This document shows, in pieces, positions 7,207 to 16,195 of a DNA stretch of 56,482 nt; within the stretch, counting starts at the first letter, position 1, and every line of letters begins with the position of its first letter. Location: positions 1 through 56,482 of the forward strand of contig NZ_JRGN01000218.1 of assembly GCF_000775575.1 (NCBI RefSeq), in the 5' to 3' direction. A program made the translations under genes and the position numbers. This stretch comes from Planococcus sp. CAU13 (GTDB lineage: Bacteria > Bacillota > Bacilli > Bacillales_A > Planococcaceae). The notes under the pieces are model-generated. The model saw nothing but the letters and a program-made list of their open reading frames with translations, was not told where the DNA came from and made no database searches.

Positions 7207-9573
7207 ATGAAAAAGTCAGTCAGTGTTTTATTGGCGGCGAGCCTGTTGACATCTGCGCCGTGGTCGTCGGTTGTGGCGGAATCGCCGAAAGTTACATACG
7301 TGAACGCGCTTGAAGAGCAGGACGGCAGCAAATTCAATGCCGAGAATTATGATTTCATGAAGTTTTCGGCAATCGGTCCGAAGCTTGAGGAAATTGCAAA
7401 ATCATCGAACCGTGTGAAAGTGGAAGTGACCGGCACCTCGTCTGACGGCCATCCGCTTTATGTCGTGACTATTGCGGACCCGCAATCGCAGGGCAAATTC
7501 GGCAAAATCCAGGCATTGCGCAAGCAGATGTTCAAAAATCCGACGAAAGCACAGGACTGGGTAGCGGAGAATCCGGATTTCAAAGTGCCGATCATGATCA
7601 ACGGCTCGATCCACGGCACGGAGTTTGTCGGCAGTGACGCCACCATGCAGCTGATCGAGCGATTCGCGACTCAGAACGATGAAACGACAAAAGAGATACT
7701 GGCAAATAATGTCCTGATTTTCAACGTCGTGGCGAATCCGGATGGCCGGGTTGACGCAACGCGCTTCAACGGCGAAGGCATCGATTTGAACCGTGACTTC
7801 GTGACGCAGTCGCAGCCAGAAACGCAGCAGACCGTAGACCTGATCACCGAATGGAATCCGATGGTGTTCCTGGATACCCACGGCTATGTGAAAAATTATG
7901 CGCCGAACAAACAGGGGCTGATCGAGCCGTGTACGCCACCGCATAATCCGAACTATGAATATGATTTATTCAATAAATGGGCTTATGGGCAGGCAGAAGC
8001 GATGGAAGCCGAAATCATGGCCAATAAAAACGGATACGAAGGTGCGCTTTATCAGAACATGACAGGCACCTATATGCCGCAGCGCGACGACGCGGCCGGC
8101 TGGGACGATTACCCGCCGATCTTCACCCCGATGTATGCGATGTACCACGGAGCATACGGCCACACGCTGGAAGCTCCGACCAACGATGAAGACGGCGTGA
8201 AATGGATGTACGATGCGGTCATGGGCGCATTGAAATATGCGACTGAAAATAAACAGGAAATGATTTCGGATCAAATGGAAGTGTTCGAACGCGGCATTAA
8301 TTTCGACCACCCGACGCACGCCGAAGGGTTCTTCCCGAAGGCTTACGTACTGCCGGTTGATGGACAGGATCCGACAGTCACTGAAAAAGCGGTCAACCAT
8401 CTGGTCAAAAATGACATCGACGTCGTCCGCGCTTCGAAAGCATTCACCGTTGAAGGCGTGACGTATGCGAAAGGTTCGTATATCGTCCACATGGACCAGG
8501 CGAAAGCCGGTCTTGCCAACACGTTCCTTTGGGACGGGGAAGACATCACGGATGACACACCTTCCATGTACGACATTTCCGCCTGGAGCCTGCCGGAACT
8601 TTGGGGCTTTGAAGCAGATCCGGTGACTTCATCGATAAATGTTGCAGCTGCGAAAGTGAACGAAGTGAAGAACCAGGGTGCCGTTTCCGGCAAAGGGCCG
8701 TTCGTTATCCCGAATTCTTCTGTGCAGGCAGTTGAACTCGTCAACACGCTGCTTGCTTCAGGGATCCAAGTGAAACGCAGTGCGGAAGGTGACTTTTACA
8801 CGGAAGCTCCTGCCAATAAAATCTCGGCAGCCGTAAAAGCATCCGGCCTGCAGATCAAATCGGCTAAGATTCCGGCTAATGCTGAAGCCATTTCTTCCAT
8901 TAAAGTCGCATTGCTCGAAGACGGCGGCATGAACAAGCAGCAGACCCACGCCGGCATGAACCTGGCGCTTGAACGCCTCGGATTCGATGTGACGGAAGTG
9001 ACACCGGTTGAAGTGGCGGAAGCCGGTCTTAACGGATTTGACGCTTTCATCTACAACGGTACGGAAAGCCTGATTGCGACGCGTCTGAGTGCTGCCAACC
9101 AGGAATTCGGTTTCCAGAACCCGGCACAATTTGATGCGTTCAAAGCGAATGTAGCAAGTTTCGTCGCTGACGGCGGCAAATACATCGCTGCCGGCGCAGG
9201 CGCCTCGCGTGCAACGAAAACACTCGGCTTGACGGACGCGACAGTCAATGCCGGCGGAGCGAACAGCAACGGCATCGTAACGGTCGATTACGGTGACAGC
9301 AGCTTGACAGCGGGTTACGGCCAGGACGACATCGGTTTCGTTTACCGTCCGGCCTGGTTCACGAATGTCGGAGGGGCTGAAGTCCACGCATCTTACGATG
9401 ACGGTGATTTCTTCATCGCCGGCCACTGGAAAAACAATCAGGCGGCAGCCGGCCAGCCAGTGCTGATCCGCGAAAACGATAAGGACGTAACTTTGATTGG
9501 ACTGGAGCCGGCATTCCGTGACCACACGGATTATCTGTTCCGTCTGGTATCCAATGCATTGTTCACAAAATAA
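7207..9573 (+). CDS. Secreted M14 family zinc carboxypeptidase
   Basis: A 788-residue exported protein. Residues 1-25 form a Sec signal peptide ending VVAES. The M14 domain follows: the zinc ligands are H136 and E139 in SIHGTEF and H225 in FLDTHGY; NPDGR (177-181) and DLNRDF (193-198) hold the substrate-carboxylate Asn-Arg pair; the general base is E322 in HTLEAPTND. The C-terminal half, from about residue 370, is a long extension with a Ser/Ala-rich region and a class-I-amidotransferase-like alpha/beta segment (KVALLEDGGMN, ...AGAGASRAT), commonly seen in large Bacillales M14 peptidases. Such proteins hydrolyse peptides outside the cell for nutrition or wall turnover. It is a single-gene unit with its own terminator. 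Confidence 0.9.
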   Translation: MKKSVSVLLAASLLTSAPWSSVVAESPKVTYVNALEEQDGSKFNAENYDFMKFSAIGPKLEEIAKSSNRVKVEVTGTSSDGHPLYVVTIADPQSQGKFGKIQALRKQMFKNPTKAQDWVAENPDFKVPIMINGSIHGTEFVGSDATMQLIERFATQNDETTKEILANNVLIFNVVANPDGRVDATRFNGEGIDLNRDFVTQSQPETQQTVDLITEWNPMVFLDTHGYVKNYAPNKQGLIEPCTPPHNPNYEYDLFNKWAYGQAEAMEAEIMANKNGYEGALYQNMTGTYMPQRDDAAGWDDYPPIFTPMYAMYHGAYGHTLEAPTNDEDGVKWMYDAVMGALKYATENKQEMISDQMEVFERGINFDHPTHAEGFFPKAYVLPVDGQDPTVTEKAVNHLVKNDIDVVRASKAFTVEGVTYAKGSYIVHMDQAKAGLANTFLWDGEDITDDTPSMYDISAWSLPELWGFEADPVTSSINVAAAKVNEVKNQGAVSGKGPFVIPNSSVQAVELVNTLLASGIQVKRSAEGDFYTEAPANKISAAVKASGLQIKSAKIPANAEAISSIKVALLEDGGMNKQQTHAGMNLALERLGFDVTEVTPVEVAEAGLNGFDAFIYNGTESLIATRLSAANQEFGFQNPAQFDAFKANVASFVADGGKYIAAGAGASRATKTLGLTDATVNAGGANSNGIVTVDYGDSSLTAGYGQDDIGFVYRPAWFTNVGGAEVHASYDDGDFFIAGHWKNNQAAAGQPVLIRENDKDVTLIGLEPAFRDHTDYLFRLVSNALFTK

Positions 9574-9579
9574 AGACGA

Positions 9580-9617
9580 AAAACAGGAGCTGCGGACAAA
9601 TCCGCAGCTCCTGTTTT
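9580..9617. terminator. Bidirectional intrinsic terminator
   Basis: A 17-bp perfect stem (AAAACAGGAGCTGCGGA with its complement) and a 4-base loop. It ends the M14 gene and, read leftward, the DUF817 gene whose stop codon overlaps its edge. Confidence 0.92.
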
Positions 9618-10414
9618 CAATGACTTTTCAAAATTTCTGCGTCCACGGCCTGCTCCCTTTCCCGCAAACCGCTCTTCACCCGCTTAAGCTGCGCCACGAT
9701 GATAATGCTGATGATGACAAGCAGCGCCCACGAACTGATCTTGCCGATGTGGACGATTGTCCAGGCGGCCTGCTGGTCGGGGTATTGCCAGGCGCCAAGG
9801 AACGTCGTGATGTTTTCGGCGATCCAGATGAAAAAGCCGATCAGTACGAATGCCATTAAGAGCGGCATCCGGAACACACGGTCAAGCAGCCGGAACGACA
9901 CGAACGTCTTGAAGAACACGACAACAAGCAGCGCTTTCAGCACCCAGCGCACATCATACGAAAAATGATGCGTGAAAAAGTTCAGGTAGATGAGCGTGCT
10001 GATGCCGGCGGCGTAGACTGCTTTTGGCCAGTGGATCATCTGCAGGTCGAGCCGCCGCCACGACTGGATGATATAGCTCGCGACACTCGCGTACATGAAA
10101 CCGCTGTAGAGCGGCACGCCCAACACTTTGCTGAAGGCGTCTTCCGGATACGCCCACGAACCCATATGCACCTTGAAGATTTCGAGTGCCAGGCCGATCA
10201 GGTGGAAAACGCAGATGGTCTTCAGTTCATCTTTCGTCTCCAGACCCGACGCCAGCATGAAAATCTGCCCAAGGATGCAGACAAGCAAAAGGAAATCATA
10301 GCGCGGCAGGAACGGGATTTCGACGTATTTGGAGATCGCCAGTGCGCCGAAAATGATCAGCGGGAAGATGCAGGCAAGCGCTTGCTGCCACGTGAAATGG
10401 ATGAGGTATTTCAT
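9617..10414 (-). CDS. DUF817 family integral membrane protein
   Basis: A 265-residue polytopic membrane protein with about eight hydrophobic helices. The ELKTICVFHLIGLALEIFK and MGSWAYPEDAF motifs and the GSWxYP/AWQYPDQQ pairs are typical of DUF817 (YoaT-like in Bacillus). The function of the family is not known. It is transcribed leftward from a short divergent region shared with the PBP gene and has an ACGGAGGTG ribosome binding site. It stands alone. Confidence 0.88.
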   Translation of the reverse strand: MKYLIHFTWQQALACIFPLIIFGALAISKYVEIPFLPRYDFLLLVCILGQIFMLASGLETKDELKTICVFHLIGLALEIFKVHMGSWAYPEDAFSKVLGVPLYSGFMYASVASYIIQSWRRLDLQMIHWPKAVYAAGISTLIYLNFFTHHFSYDVRWVLKALLVVVFFKTFVSFRLLDRVFRMPLLMAFVLIGFFIWIAENITTFLGAWQYPDQQAAWTIVHIGKISSWALLVIISIIIVAQLKRVKSGLREREQAVDAEILKSH

Positions 10415-10578
10415 GGTCCGGCACCTCCGTTTTTATTTCGGATAAAATCTCTTAACTCATCAGGACGAACCGTTTCAGCTGCAGGTTTCACATATAAATT
10501 AAAGGGATATCAGAAAATACAGAGAACTTAATAATTAGACGATTTGTTGCTCGAGCCGAATCGAATGGAGGGAAAAGG

Positions 10579-12645
10579 ATGGACAAAAGGCTTCCTGGAA
10601 TTTTTACATTCATATTTTTGATCATTCTCCTTGCAGGCTGTCAGGACGGACCGGAACAAGAGACGGCGCCGGAAGAAGCCAAAGCAGATGAAGTGTCGGA
10701 AGCGGAAACGCGGGCACAGCAATACATCGAGTTATGGAACAACCAGGAATTTTCGAAAATGTACGGTTCATTTCTGAACCAGGGCTCGAAGGATCTGTAC
10801 GGATCGCTCAATTACGTGACGTGGCAGGAAGAAATATACGATCAGCTTGGTGTCAGTGACATCAACGTAACCTATGCGCCGACTGAAGAAGGGGCGGACT
10901 ATCCGAAAGACGCGCCTGCGGATTTCGCCATTCATGTCGAGATGGAAACGCTGGCCGGGCCGATTGAATTTGAAGGGACGCTGACGCTGCTGCACGAAAC
11001 GCATGAGGAAATGGAAGATTGGTTCGTCGAATGGAATCCGGGCTTCATCCTGCCGCGGCTTGAACTCGGCGATGAAGTCGAAGTGCGCATGACTGAGGCG
11101 AAACGCGGCGAGCTCGTCGACCGCAACGACAAGCCGATCGCCGTCAACAGTGAAGCGATGATGATCGGCGTCGTGCCGCAGAATTTCAATACGCCGGAGC
11201 AGAAACAAAAACTGGCGCGGGCTCTCGAAATCGATGTGGCAGAAATTGACGCGGCCGTGGGTAAAAGCTGGGTGCAGCCACATTATTTCGTGCCGATCAA
11301 ACAAGTGCCGGCAAGTGATCAATTGACGCTTGACCGGGTGTTCGCGATTCCGGGCACCAAGCAGGAGAAATCGGATTTCCGTGAATATCCATACGGCGAA
11401 GCGCTGGCGCATCTGGTCGGCTATATTGGCCCGATAACAGCGGAGCAGCTGACGGAATTGGAGGATAAAGGCTACGGGCCGAATGATCTGATCGGCCGGC
11501 AGGGGCTGGAGCGGGCATTCGAAGAACAGCTCCGAGGCAAGCCGGGTGTGCGCGTCATCGCCCATAAACCCGGAGGCGCCGAACCCGTGACCCTTTTTGA
11601 AAACGATGCGGGTGAAGGCAACGTCATCAAATTGACGATTGACGCGGAACTGCAGAAATCGATATTCGAATCGATGGGCGGTGAACCCGGTGCGAGTGCA
11701 GCGGTGGATCCGGAAACCGGTGAAACGCTGGCGCTCGTCAGCTCGCCTTCCTATAATCCGAACGAATTTGTGAAAGGCATCACGGGTTCCCGTTACGATG
11801 AACTGGCGAATGCCGCGGGCAATCCACTGTTCAACCGTTTTGCGGCTTCCTATTCGCCCGGCTCCGCAATAAAACCGGTGACCGCGGCAATCGGACTCCA
11901 AAGCGGAGCGATTGATCCGGAAGAAGGCGTGACGATCGAAGGGAAACGCTGGCAGCTGAATGGCTCGTGGGGCGGCTTCCATATCACGCGTCTTCATGAT
12001 GACGTCGAAAACCCGATAGATCTGCATAAGGCACTCGTTTACTCCGACAATATTTATTTTGCGCAAAAAGGGCTGGAAATCGGGCGTGAAGATCTGATTT
12101 CGGGTTATGCGGATTTCGGATTTACAGACGCTATCCCGTTTGTTTTGAATCTGCAGCCTTCGCAGGTGACCAATGAAGGGACGCTCGGTTCCGACGGCCA
12201 GACAGCGGATACCGCGTACGGCCAGGGGCAGATGCTCGTCAATATTCTGCATCTCGCCAAGATGTACGAGCCGTTCCTGAACGGCGGCACGATGTACGAG
12301 GCCTCGCTTTTAATGGATGAAAACGAGCCGGCCGTCTGGAAAGAAGGCGTTGTGAGCGATGAGCATGCGGAGCTGCTGAGGACGGCGATGCGCGGAGCCG
12401 TGACAGACGGCTATGCGAAATCCGCCAACATCGGCGAAGTGGCGGTAGCGGGCAAGACCGGCACCGCGGAACTTAAGATGCGTACAGGTGAAGCCGGCAA
12501 AGAGAACGGCTATTTCGTAGGCTACGACTCGGAAGATCCGGGTGTCATCATCGCCATGATGATCGAAGGGATTGAAGATGAGGGGAATGGCAGTGATTAT
12601 GTGGCCGGGAAAGTTGCGGGTGTGTTGAAGAAGCATAAGGAATAG
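10579..12645 (+). CDS. pbpC: Class B penicillin-binding protein, lipoprotein type (PBP3/PbpC-like, MecA_N domain)
   Basis: A 688-residue peptidoglycan transpeptidase. The N terminus is a lipoprotein signal with lipobox LAGC (Cys21), so the protein is lipid-anchored outside the membrane. An NTF2-like MecA_N domain covers roughly residues 45-155, then a dimerisation domain, then the transpeptidase domain with SxxK at S429-K432 (SAIK), SDN at 489-491 and KTG at 626-628. Length and layout match Bacillus PbpC and the low-affinity PBP2a/PBP3 group, which cross-link septal or lateral wall peptidoglycan and often have low beta-lactam affinity. A GGAGGG ribosome binding site precedes the ATG. It is a single-gene unit with a terminator right after the stop. 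Confidence 0.92.
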   Translation: MDKRLPGIFTFIFLIILLAGCQDGPEQETAPEEAKADEVSEAETRAQQYIELWNNQEFSKMYGSFLNQGSKDLYGSLNYVTWQEEIYDQLGVSDINVTYAPTEEGADYPKDAPADFAIHVEMETLAGPIEFEGTLTLLHETHEEMEDWFVEWNPGFILPRLELGDEVEVRMTEAKRGELVDRNDKPIAVNSEAMMIGVVPQNFNTPEQKQKLARALEIDVAEIDAAVGKSWVQPHYFVPIKQVPASDQLTLDRVFAIPGTKQEKSDFREYPYGEALAHLVGYIGPITAEQLTELEDKGYGPNDLIGRQGLERAFEEQLRGKPGVRVIAHKPGGAEPVTLFENDAGEGNVIKLTIDAELQKSIFESMGGEPGASAAVDPETGETLALVSSPSYNPNEFVKGITGSRYDELANAAGNPLFNRFAASYSPGSAIKPVTAAIGLQSGAIDPEEGVTIEGKRWQLNGSWGGFHITRLHDDVENPIDLHKALVYSDNIYFAQKGLEIGREDLISGYADFGFTDAIPFVLNLQPSQVTNEGTLGSDGQTADTAYGQGQMLVNILHLAKMYEPFLNGGTMYEASLLMDENEPAVWKEGVVSDEHAELLRTAMRGAVTDGYAKSANIGEVAVAGKTGTAELKMRTGEAGKENGYFVGYDSEDPGVIIAMMIEGIEDEGNGSDYVAGKVAGVLKKHKE

Positions 12646-12648
12646 ACT

Positions 12649-12683
12649 AAGAACCGCCTGCCGTTTTAGCGGAGGCGGTTCTT
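12649..12683 (+). terminator. Intrinsic terminator of the PBP gene
   Basis: An 11-bp stem, AAGAACCGCCT with AGGCGGTTCTT, surrounds a 13-base loop and is followed by TTTAT. Confidence 0.85.
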
Positions 12684-12778
12684 TATGCTTCAAGCAATAT
12701 GATTGAAGAAAAACACAGCCTGTTGTGAAAAAGATGTATTTCCTGTACATAATCTAATTTTAAATGAGGAGTAAATTG

Positions 12779-13540
12779 ATGAAAAAAAGTCTTATCCTAT
12801 ATGAAAGTGTTATGTTCATCCTGATCCTGATATCTCTGTTTTTTGCTTTTTCCACCAATGAAAATTTTATAAGAATAGATTGGGCGATCTGGGTGGTATT
12901 TGTTCTGGATTACTTGATCCGGGTCAGTCGTTCTGAAAATAAATGGACCTATATTAAGCAGCATCCTTTTGAACTGATTGGAATCATTCCGTTAGATTCG
13001 ATTTTTAGAGCTGCCCGTATAGTAAGGGTTTTCCGCGTAATCCGGTTAATCGGCATCGGTACGCGCTATTCTGCCCCAGTGTATAAACTGCTCAAAACAA
13101 ATGGTTTGGATAAAGTACTGATTGTTGCTTTGATTCTTTTATTTCTTGTCCCGATTCCCATCGTTTTTCTTGAACCTTCAATAGATACATTCGCAGATGC
13201 ATTGTGGTGGGCAATCGTAACGACCACTACCGTCGGCTATGGTGATATTTCTCCGGAAACACCGGTCGGACGTATTCTGGCCATCATCCTTATGCTGATC
13301 GGTATCGGAATCATCGGTACGCTGACTTCCGCAATCACGAGTTTTTTCAATGAAAAAGAGCCTGAAAATCATGGGAAACAGCTTTTGAATATACTTCGGA
13401 CAATTGAGGAAGTTGATGTTTTGAATAAAGAAGACATCGAGTTGATCAATCTATATCTAAAGAGAAAACAAGCAGGAAATGAAAAGAAGTTAAAAGAAAA
13501 AGCAGAAGCGCAAGTTCATGATTCACATGTATTGAGGTAA
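12779..13540 (+). CDS. Voltage-gated-type potassium channel protein (ion transport 2 family)
   Basis: A 253-residue membrane channel subunit. Hydrophobic segments near the start, then an Arg-rich S4-like helix (RAARIVRVFRVIRLIGIGTRY), a last pair of membrane helices around the pore, and the K+ selectivity filter TTTVGYGD (GYGD at 153-156). The C-terminal 50 residues are charged and cytoplasmic, possibly a coiled coil. ATG 12779 is chosen because GAGGAG lies 9 bases upstream; an ATG at 12764 is part of that ribosome binding site region. Members form tetramers that conduct K+. No RCK domain is present. It stands alone. Confidence 0.9.
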   Translation: MKKSLILYESVMFILILISLFFAFSTNENFIRIDWAIWVVFVLDYLIRVSRSENKWTYIKQHPFELIGIIPLDSIFRAARIVRVFRVIRLIGIGTRYSAPVYKLLKTNGLDKVLIVALILLFLVPIPIVFLEPSIDTFADALWWAIVTTTTVGYGDISPETPVGRILAIILMLIGIGIIGTLTSAITSFFNEKEPENHGKQLLNILRTIEEVDVLNKEDIELINLYLKRKQAGNEKKLKEKAEAQVHDSHVLR

Positions 13541-13761
13541 AGGTTCGAATAGCCACCCTCATATATAAGAGAAAGCCCATTACTGGCCGCAAAACGGGAG
13601 GGGCTGTGACCTTGCCAACAGCATTCTCCACCCTGCGACCGTTCATCTTTTAAACGGGGGAGAAGTGGATACAAGAGATTTGAATCCGTTATGCAGTAGG
13701 AAAATTCAACATTCATTTGGAGTATCCAACATGAAGTTGAGCGTATTCCGCAAAAGCCAGC

Positions 13762-13785
13762 TGACCTGACTTTAAAATCAGGTCA
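13762..13785 (-). terminator. Hairpin overlapping the stop of the leftward small membrane gene
   Basis: TGACCTGA (13762-13769) and TCAGGTCA (13778-13785) form an 8-bp stem with an 8-base loop. Read on the minus strand it is followed by a short T-run (GGCTTTTG). It is a plausible weak terminator. The rest of the spacer 13541-13761 shows no gene. Confidence 0.45.
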
Positions 13786-14046
13786 ATATAAAAGGAAATA
13801 AATAACAAGCAGAAGCCCCATCATTACGAAGGAACGAATCCACAGGAAAGCCTCACTGACGCCATTTTTCTTCTCGAGGGTATAAATATAGTGGATGACA
13901 AATGAAATGCCTAATACGGACATGGCGTACCCCATCGGATCCATTACTATGGTAAGCAGTTTGAAGATGCCGGCTGTCGCAAACAGCAAACCAGCCATAC
14001 CTAAAATCATGGGAATTGTAATGACGTTCTTCTTTTTCTCCTGCAT
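13783..14046 (-). CDS. Small membrane protein, unknown
   Basis: An 87-residue protein with three hydrophobic segments at about residues 11-31, 38-56 and 67-86. A near-perfect ribosome binding site (CCAGGAGGTCACC then ATG) fixes the start. I do not recognise a family. It sits between the K+ channel and the DUF4181 gene and reads leftward alone. Confidence 0.7.
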   Translation of the reverse strand: MQEKKKNVITIPMILGMAGLLFATAGIFKLLTIVMDPMGYAMSVLGISFVIHYIYTLEKKNGVSEAFLWIRSFVMMGLLLVIYFLLY

Positions 14047-14229
14047 GGTGACCTCCTGGAATTTGAAATCTGAGTGTGGAAATTCTTCGCAATAAAATGC
14101 GCTGATCTGTTTAAAAGGAGGAGCAAAATTATCCTGCTTTCACATAACCTCTTCATTTTACATGATATTCCGAATTTTTATGATGAAATTTAGAAAAATC
14201 TCAAATAAGGTGTAAGGGGTAGTTATTGT

Positions 14230-14664
14230 ATGATTGATCAAATCAGCGATCCGAATTTTGCATGGAAACTGATCGTGATACTCGCCATTTTCATTTTCCT
14301 GTCAATAGTGTTCAATGCAGTTGCAAGGAAGTTGCTGAACGTGGAGAAGCAGAAATTTTTTTCCTTCAAACACATAAATGACAAGCACAAAAAGTTTGAT
14401 TGGACCATCCGTACTCTTGGGGTGGTCAGTATAATTATAGGCTATGCCATAAATATAACCCGACCGCCTTCGGAATGGTTCTGGTTCTTGCATCCCTGGG
14501 TTATTCTGATTTTGTTCCTGATCATTTCCCAGTTAGGAAAAGCGATTATGGAACGGAAGTATGCAGAAAATCCCAATTTGTATAAAGTGACAGTCGGTGA
14601 AACCGTCTTTATCGGTATCTTCTTATTTTCACTCTATTGGACTGACTTCTGGGGATTTGGATAA
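14230..14664 (+). CDS. DUF4181 domain-containing membrane protein
   Basis: A 144-residue protein with four hydrophobic segments and the pattern typical of DUF4181: a first TM helix, the RKLLNVEKQKFFSFKHINDKHKKFDW cytoplasmic linker region, and the family's acidic/aromatic RKYAENP...Y loop before the last helix. The function is unknown; members are frequent in Bacillales genomes. An AAGGGG element precedes the ATG. It stands alone. Confidence 0.75.
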   Translation: MIDQISDPNFAWKLIVILAIFIFLSIVFNAVARKLLNVEKQKFFSFKHINDKHKKFDWTIRTLGVVSIIIGYAINITRPPSEWFWFLHPWVILILFLIISQLGKAIMERKYAENPNLYKVTVGETVFIGIFLFSLYWTDFWGFG

Positions 14665-14742
14665 GAAGGGACCTGTTTTCTTTAGAATAAATCAGCGCGG
14701 AATAAAGACTGACTTCAAATCATAAATCAACGGAGGTCCCAC

Positions 14743-15222
14743 ATGAAAATGCTGTTTCATTATAATTGGCAAGTCAGAGAAGAATGGTATAGGTGGTGCG
14801 AAGGGGTCAGCGAAGAAGAGCTGCTGAAAAAACGGACCGGCGGCGTCGGCAGCATCCTCGAGACGCTGTTTCATATTATAGACACCGAATGGAGCTGGCT
14901 GCGCGTACTGGAAGGTAAAGACGATTTTCAGGAAAAATTCGGGAAATACAGCAGCCTCGAAAAAGTGCGCGAACTGGATGCCAAATTCCACGAGGAAGTC
15001 GAGGCGTTCGTTAACAACTGGGAAGACAGCATGGAAGACAGGGAACTCGTATCAATTGGCAAAGACGGCACGAAGTATGTCGACGAATGGGGCGAAGTGA
15101 TGCGGCACGTCATTGCGCATGAAATCCATCACATCGGCCAGTTGTCCATCTGGTCACGGGAACTTGGACGGGAGCCGGTTTCCGCCGATCTGCTCGGCCG
15201 CGGCCTCAGTAAAGCAGAATGA
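14743..15222 (+). CDS. DinB family protein
   Basis: A 159-residue four-helix-bundle protein of the DinB/YfiT superfamily. The metal-ligand histidines are placed as expected: one in ETLFHIIDTEW and two in HVIAHEIHHIGQL. The family includes metal-dependent thiol S-transferases, for example bacillithiol or mycothiol dependent ones, and DNA-damage-inducible proteins of unknown activity. A CGGAGGT ribosome binding site precedes the ATG. It is a one-gene unit closed by a strong terminator shared with the VOC gene. Confidence 0.88.
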   Translation: MKMLFHYNWQVREEWYRWCEGVSEEELLKKRTGGVGSILETLFHIIDTEWSWLRVLEGKDDFQEKFGKYSSLEKVRELDAKFHEEVEAFVNNWEDSMEDRELVSIGKDGTKYVDEWGEVMRHVIAHEIHHIGQLSIWSRELGREPVSADLLGRGLSKAE

Positions 15223-15230
15223 ATAACACT

Positions 15231-15263
15231 AAACGCCTGGACAGAAAAGCTGTCCAGGCGTTT
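15231..15263. terminator. Bidirectional intrinsic terminator
   Basis: A 14-bp perfect stem (AAACGCCTGGACAG with its complement) and a 5-base loop between convergent DinB and VOC genes. Confidence 0.92.
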
Positions 15264-15267
15264 TCAA

Positions 15268-15660
15268 TCATTGATTCGGCTGCATCACTGCAAAATAATT
15301 CCCTTCATCGTCAGCGAAATTGAAGCTTCGGCCGACGCCCATGTCGACCAGTTCACCGGTCGTCACGCCGCGTTCCTTGAAATCTGCGTACAGGCTTTCA
15401 ACATCTTCCGTATAAAACATCAGCGACGGCGTACCAAGATCCAGTTCCGGTGACATTTTCGAAACCACTCCCTTGTCGTGCAGCACAATCGTCGTAGCCG
15501 AATCTCCCGACGGCGCAATTTCAATCCAGCGGATCCCCATTTCCTCTGAACCTCCGTCAAAAATCACTGAAAAACCGGCTTTCTCCGTCCAAAACTTCAC
15601 TGCTTTGTCCTGATCATCCACATACACCATCACTTGCCCCAATTTACTTATCAAGCCCAT
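15268..15660 (-). CDS. VOC family protein (glyoxalase/bleomycin-resistance fold)
   Basis: A 130-residue vicinal-oxygen-chelate fold protein with two beta-alpha-beta-beta-beta modules: the opening KLGQVMVYVDDQDKAVKFW and the second module around the FYTEDVESLYADFKERGV and FADDEGNYFAVMQP segments. Likely metal ligands include the glutamate near the GIRWIEIAP strand. VOC proteins of this type bind or isomerise small molecules; the substrate is unknown. The ATG at 15660 follows AAGGGAG closely and a GTG at 15663 is adjacent, so the exact start is uncertain. Confidence 0.85.
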   Translation of the reverse strand: MGLISKLGQVMVYVDDQDKAVKFWTEKAGFSVIFDGGSEEMGIRWIEIAPSGDSATTIVLHDKGVVSKMSPELDLGTPSLMFYTEDVESLYADFKERGVTTGELVDMGVGRSFNFADDEGNYFAVMQPNQ

Positions 15661-15707
15661 CACTCCCTTGCGGATTTTGTTTTATTATACTGCTGGCACT
15701 GAAATAA

Positions 15708-15742
15708 AGAAAAGGCCGGGACAGAAAATATCCTGTCCCGGC
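15708..15742 (-). terminator. Intrinsic terminator of the leftward 88-residue gene
   Basis: GCCGGGACAG (15715-15724) pairs with CTGTCCCGGC (15733-15742); on the minus strand it is followed by CTTTTCTTTATT. Confidence 0.85.
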
Positions 15743-15758
15743 ACCGGTATGACTGATG

Positions 15759-16025
15759 CTAATGGCGAAGCGCCTGCTGCGCCCGGTAAATGTCTTCTTT
15801 TGCGACGAAAAAATCATACTGGGTCGTATCCACAATCGATTTGCGGACGAACTGGTCAATGGCGTGAACGGAAGTATCGTAAATGCTGGCAGTCAGTTTT
15901 AATTTTGCCTCGTAGCTGATGCCTGCGGCGCTCAAGCGGCTTGCCGCCTGGTAATAACTTTCGGTGCCAAAAGCAGTATACACGCAGTGCTTCTTCTTGA
16001 AAAACAGCCACCGGATCAATCCCAT
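15759..16025 (-). CDS. Small cytoplasmic protein, DUF2007-like
   Basis: An 88-residue protein that opens with a basic/aromatic segment and has a ...VYTAFG...YYQAASRLSAAGISYEAK pattern followed near the end by FFVAKEDIYRAQQAL. This beta-alpha-beta arrangement resembles the putative signal-transducing DUF2007 group of small Bacilli proteins, but the match is from memory only. ATG 16025 is chosen because GAGGAG lies 9 bases upstream; an ATG at 16046 has no ribosome binding site. It stands alone with its own terminator. Confidence 0.65.
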   Translation of the reverse strand: MGLIRWLFFKKKHCVYTAFGTESYYQAASRLSAAGISYEAKLKLTASIYDTSVHAIDQFVRKSIVDTTQYDFFVAKEDIYRAQQALRH

Positions 16026-16195
16026 TCCGTCCAACTCCTCTCTCATTTCCGCTAATCTCTAACTGATAATACGGAAGGGGATGGAAAATGTTTCAAAACA
16101 TCATTCTCGATGTTTTCGCCCCCTGATTGTACTATTATTGGAGAGCATACTATTTTTCATTTATTCCAAATCTGGCGTACGGCAAAGTGGAGGGC

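Noticed and set aside
7402-9525. Long minus-strand open frames inside the M14 gene
   Set aside because: Shadow frames in a GC-rich gene; no starts with ribosome binding sites, and Arg/His-rich composition typical of antisense translation.
10768-12252. 494-codon minus-strand frame opposite the PBP gene
   Set aside because: Arg/His/Phe-rich antisense shadow of a well-supported PBP with all catalytic motifs.
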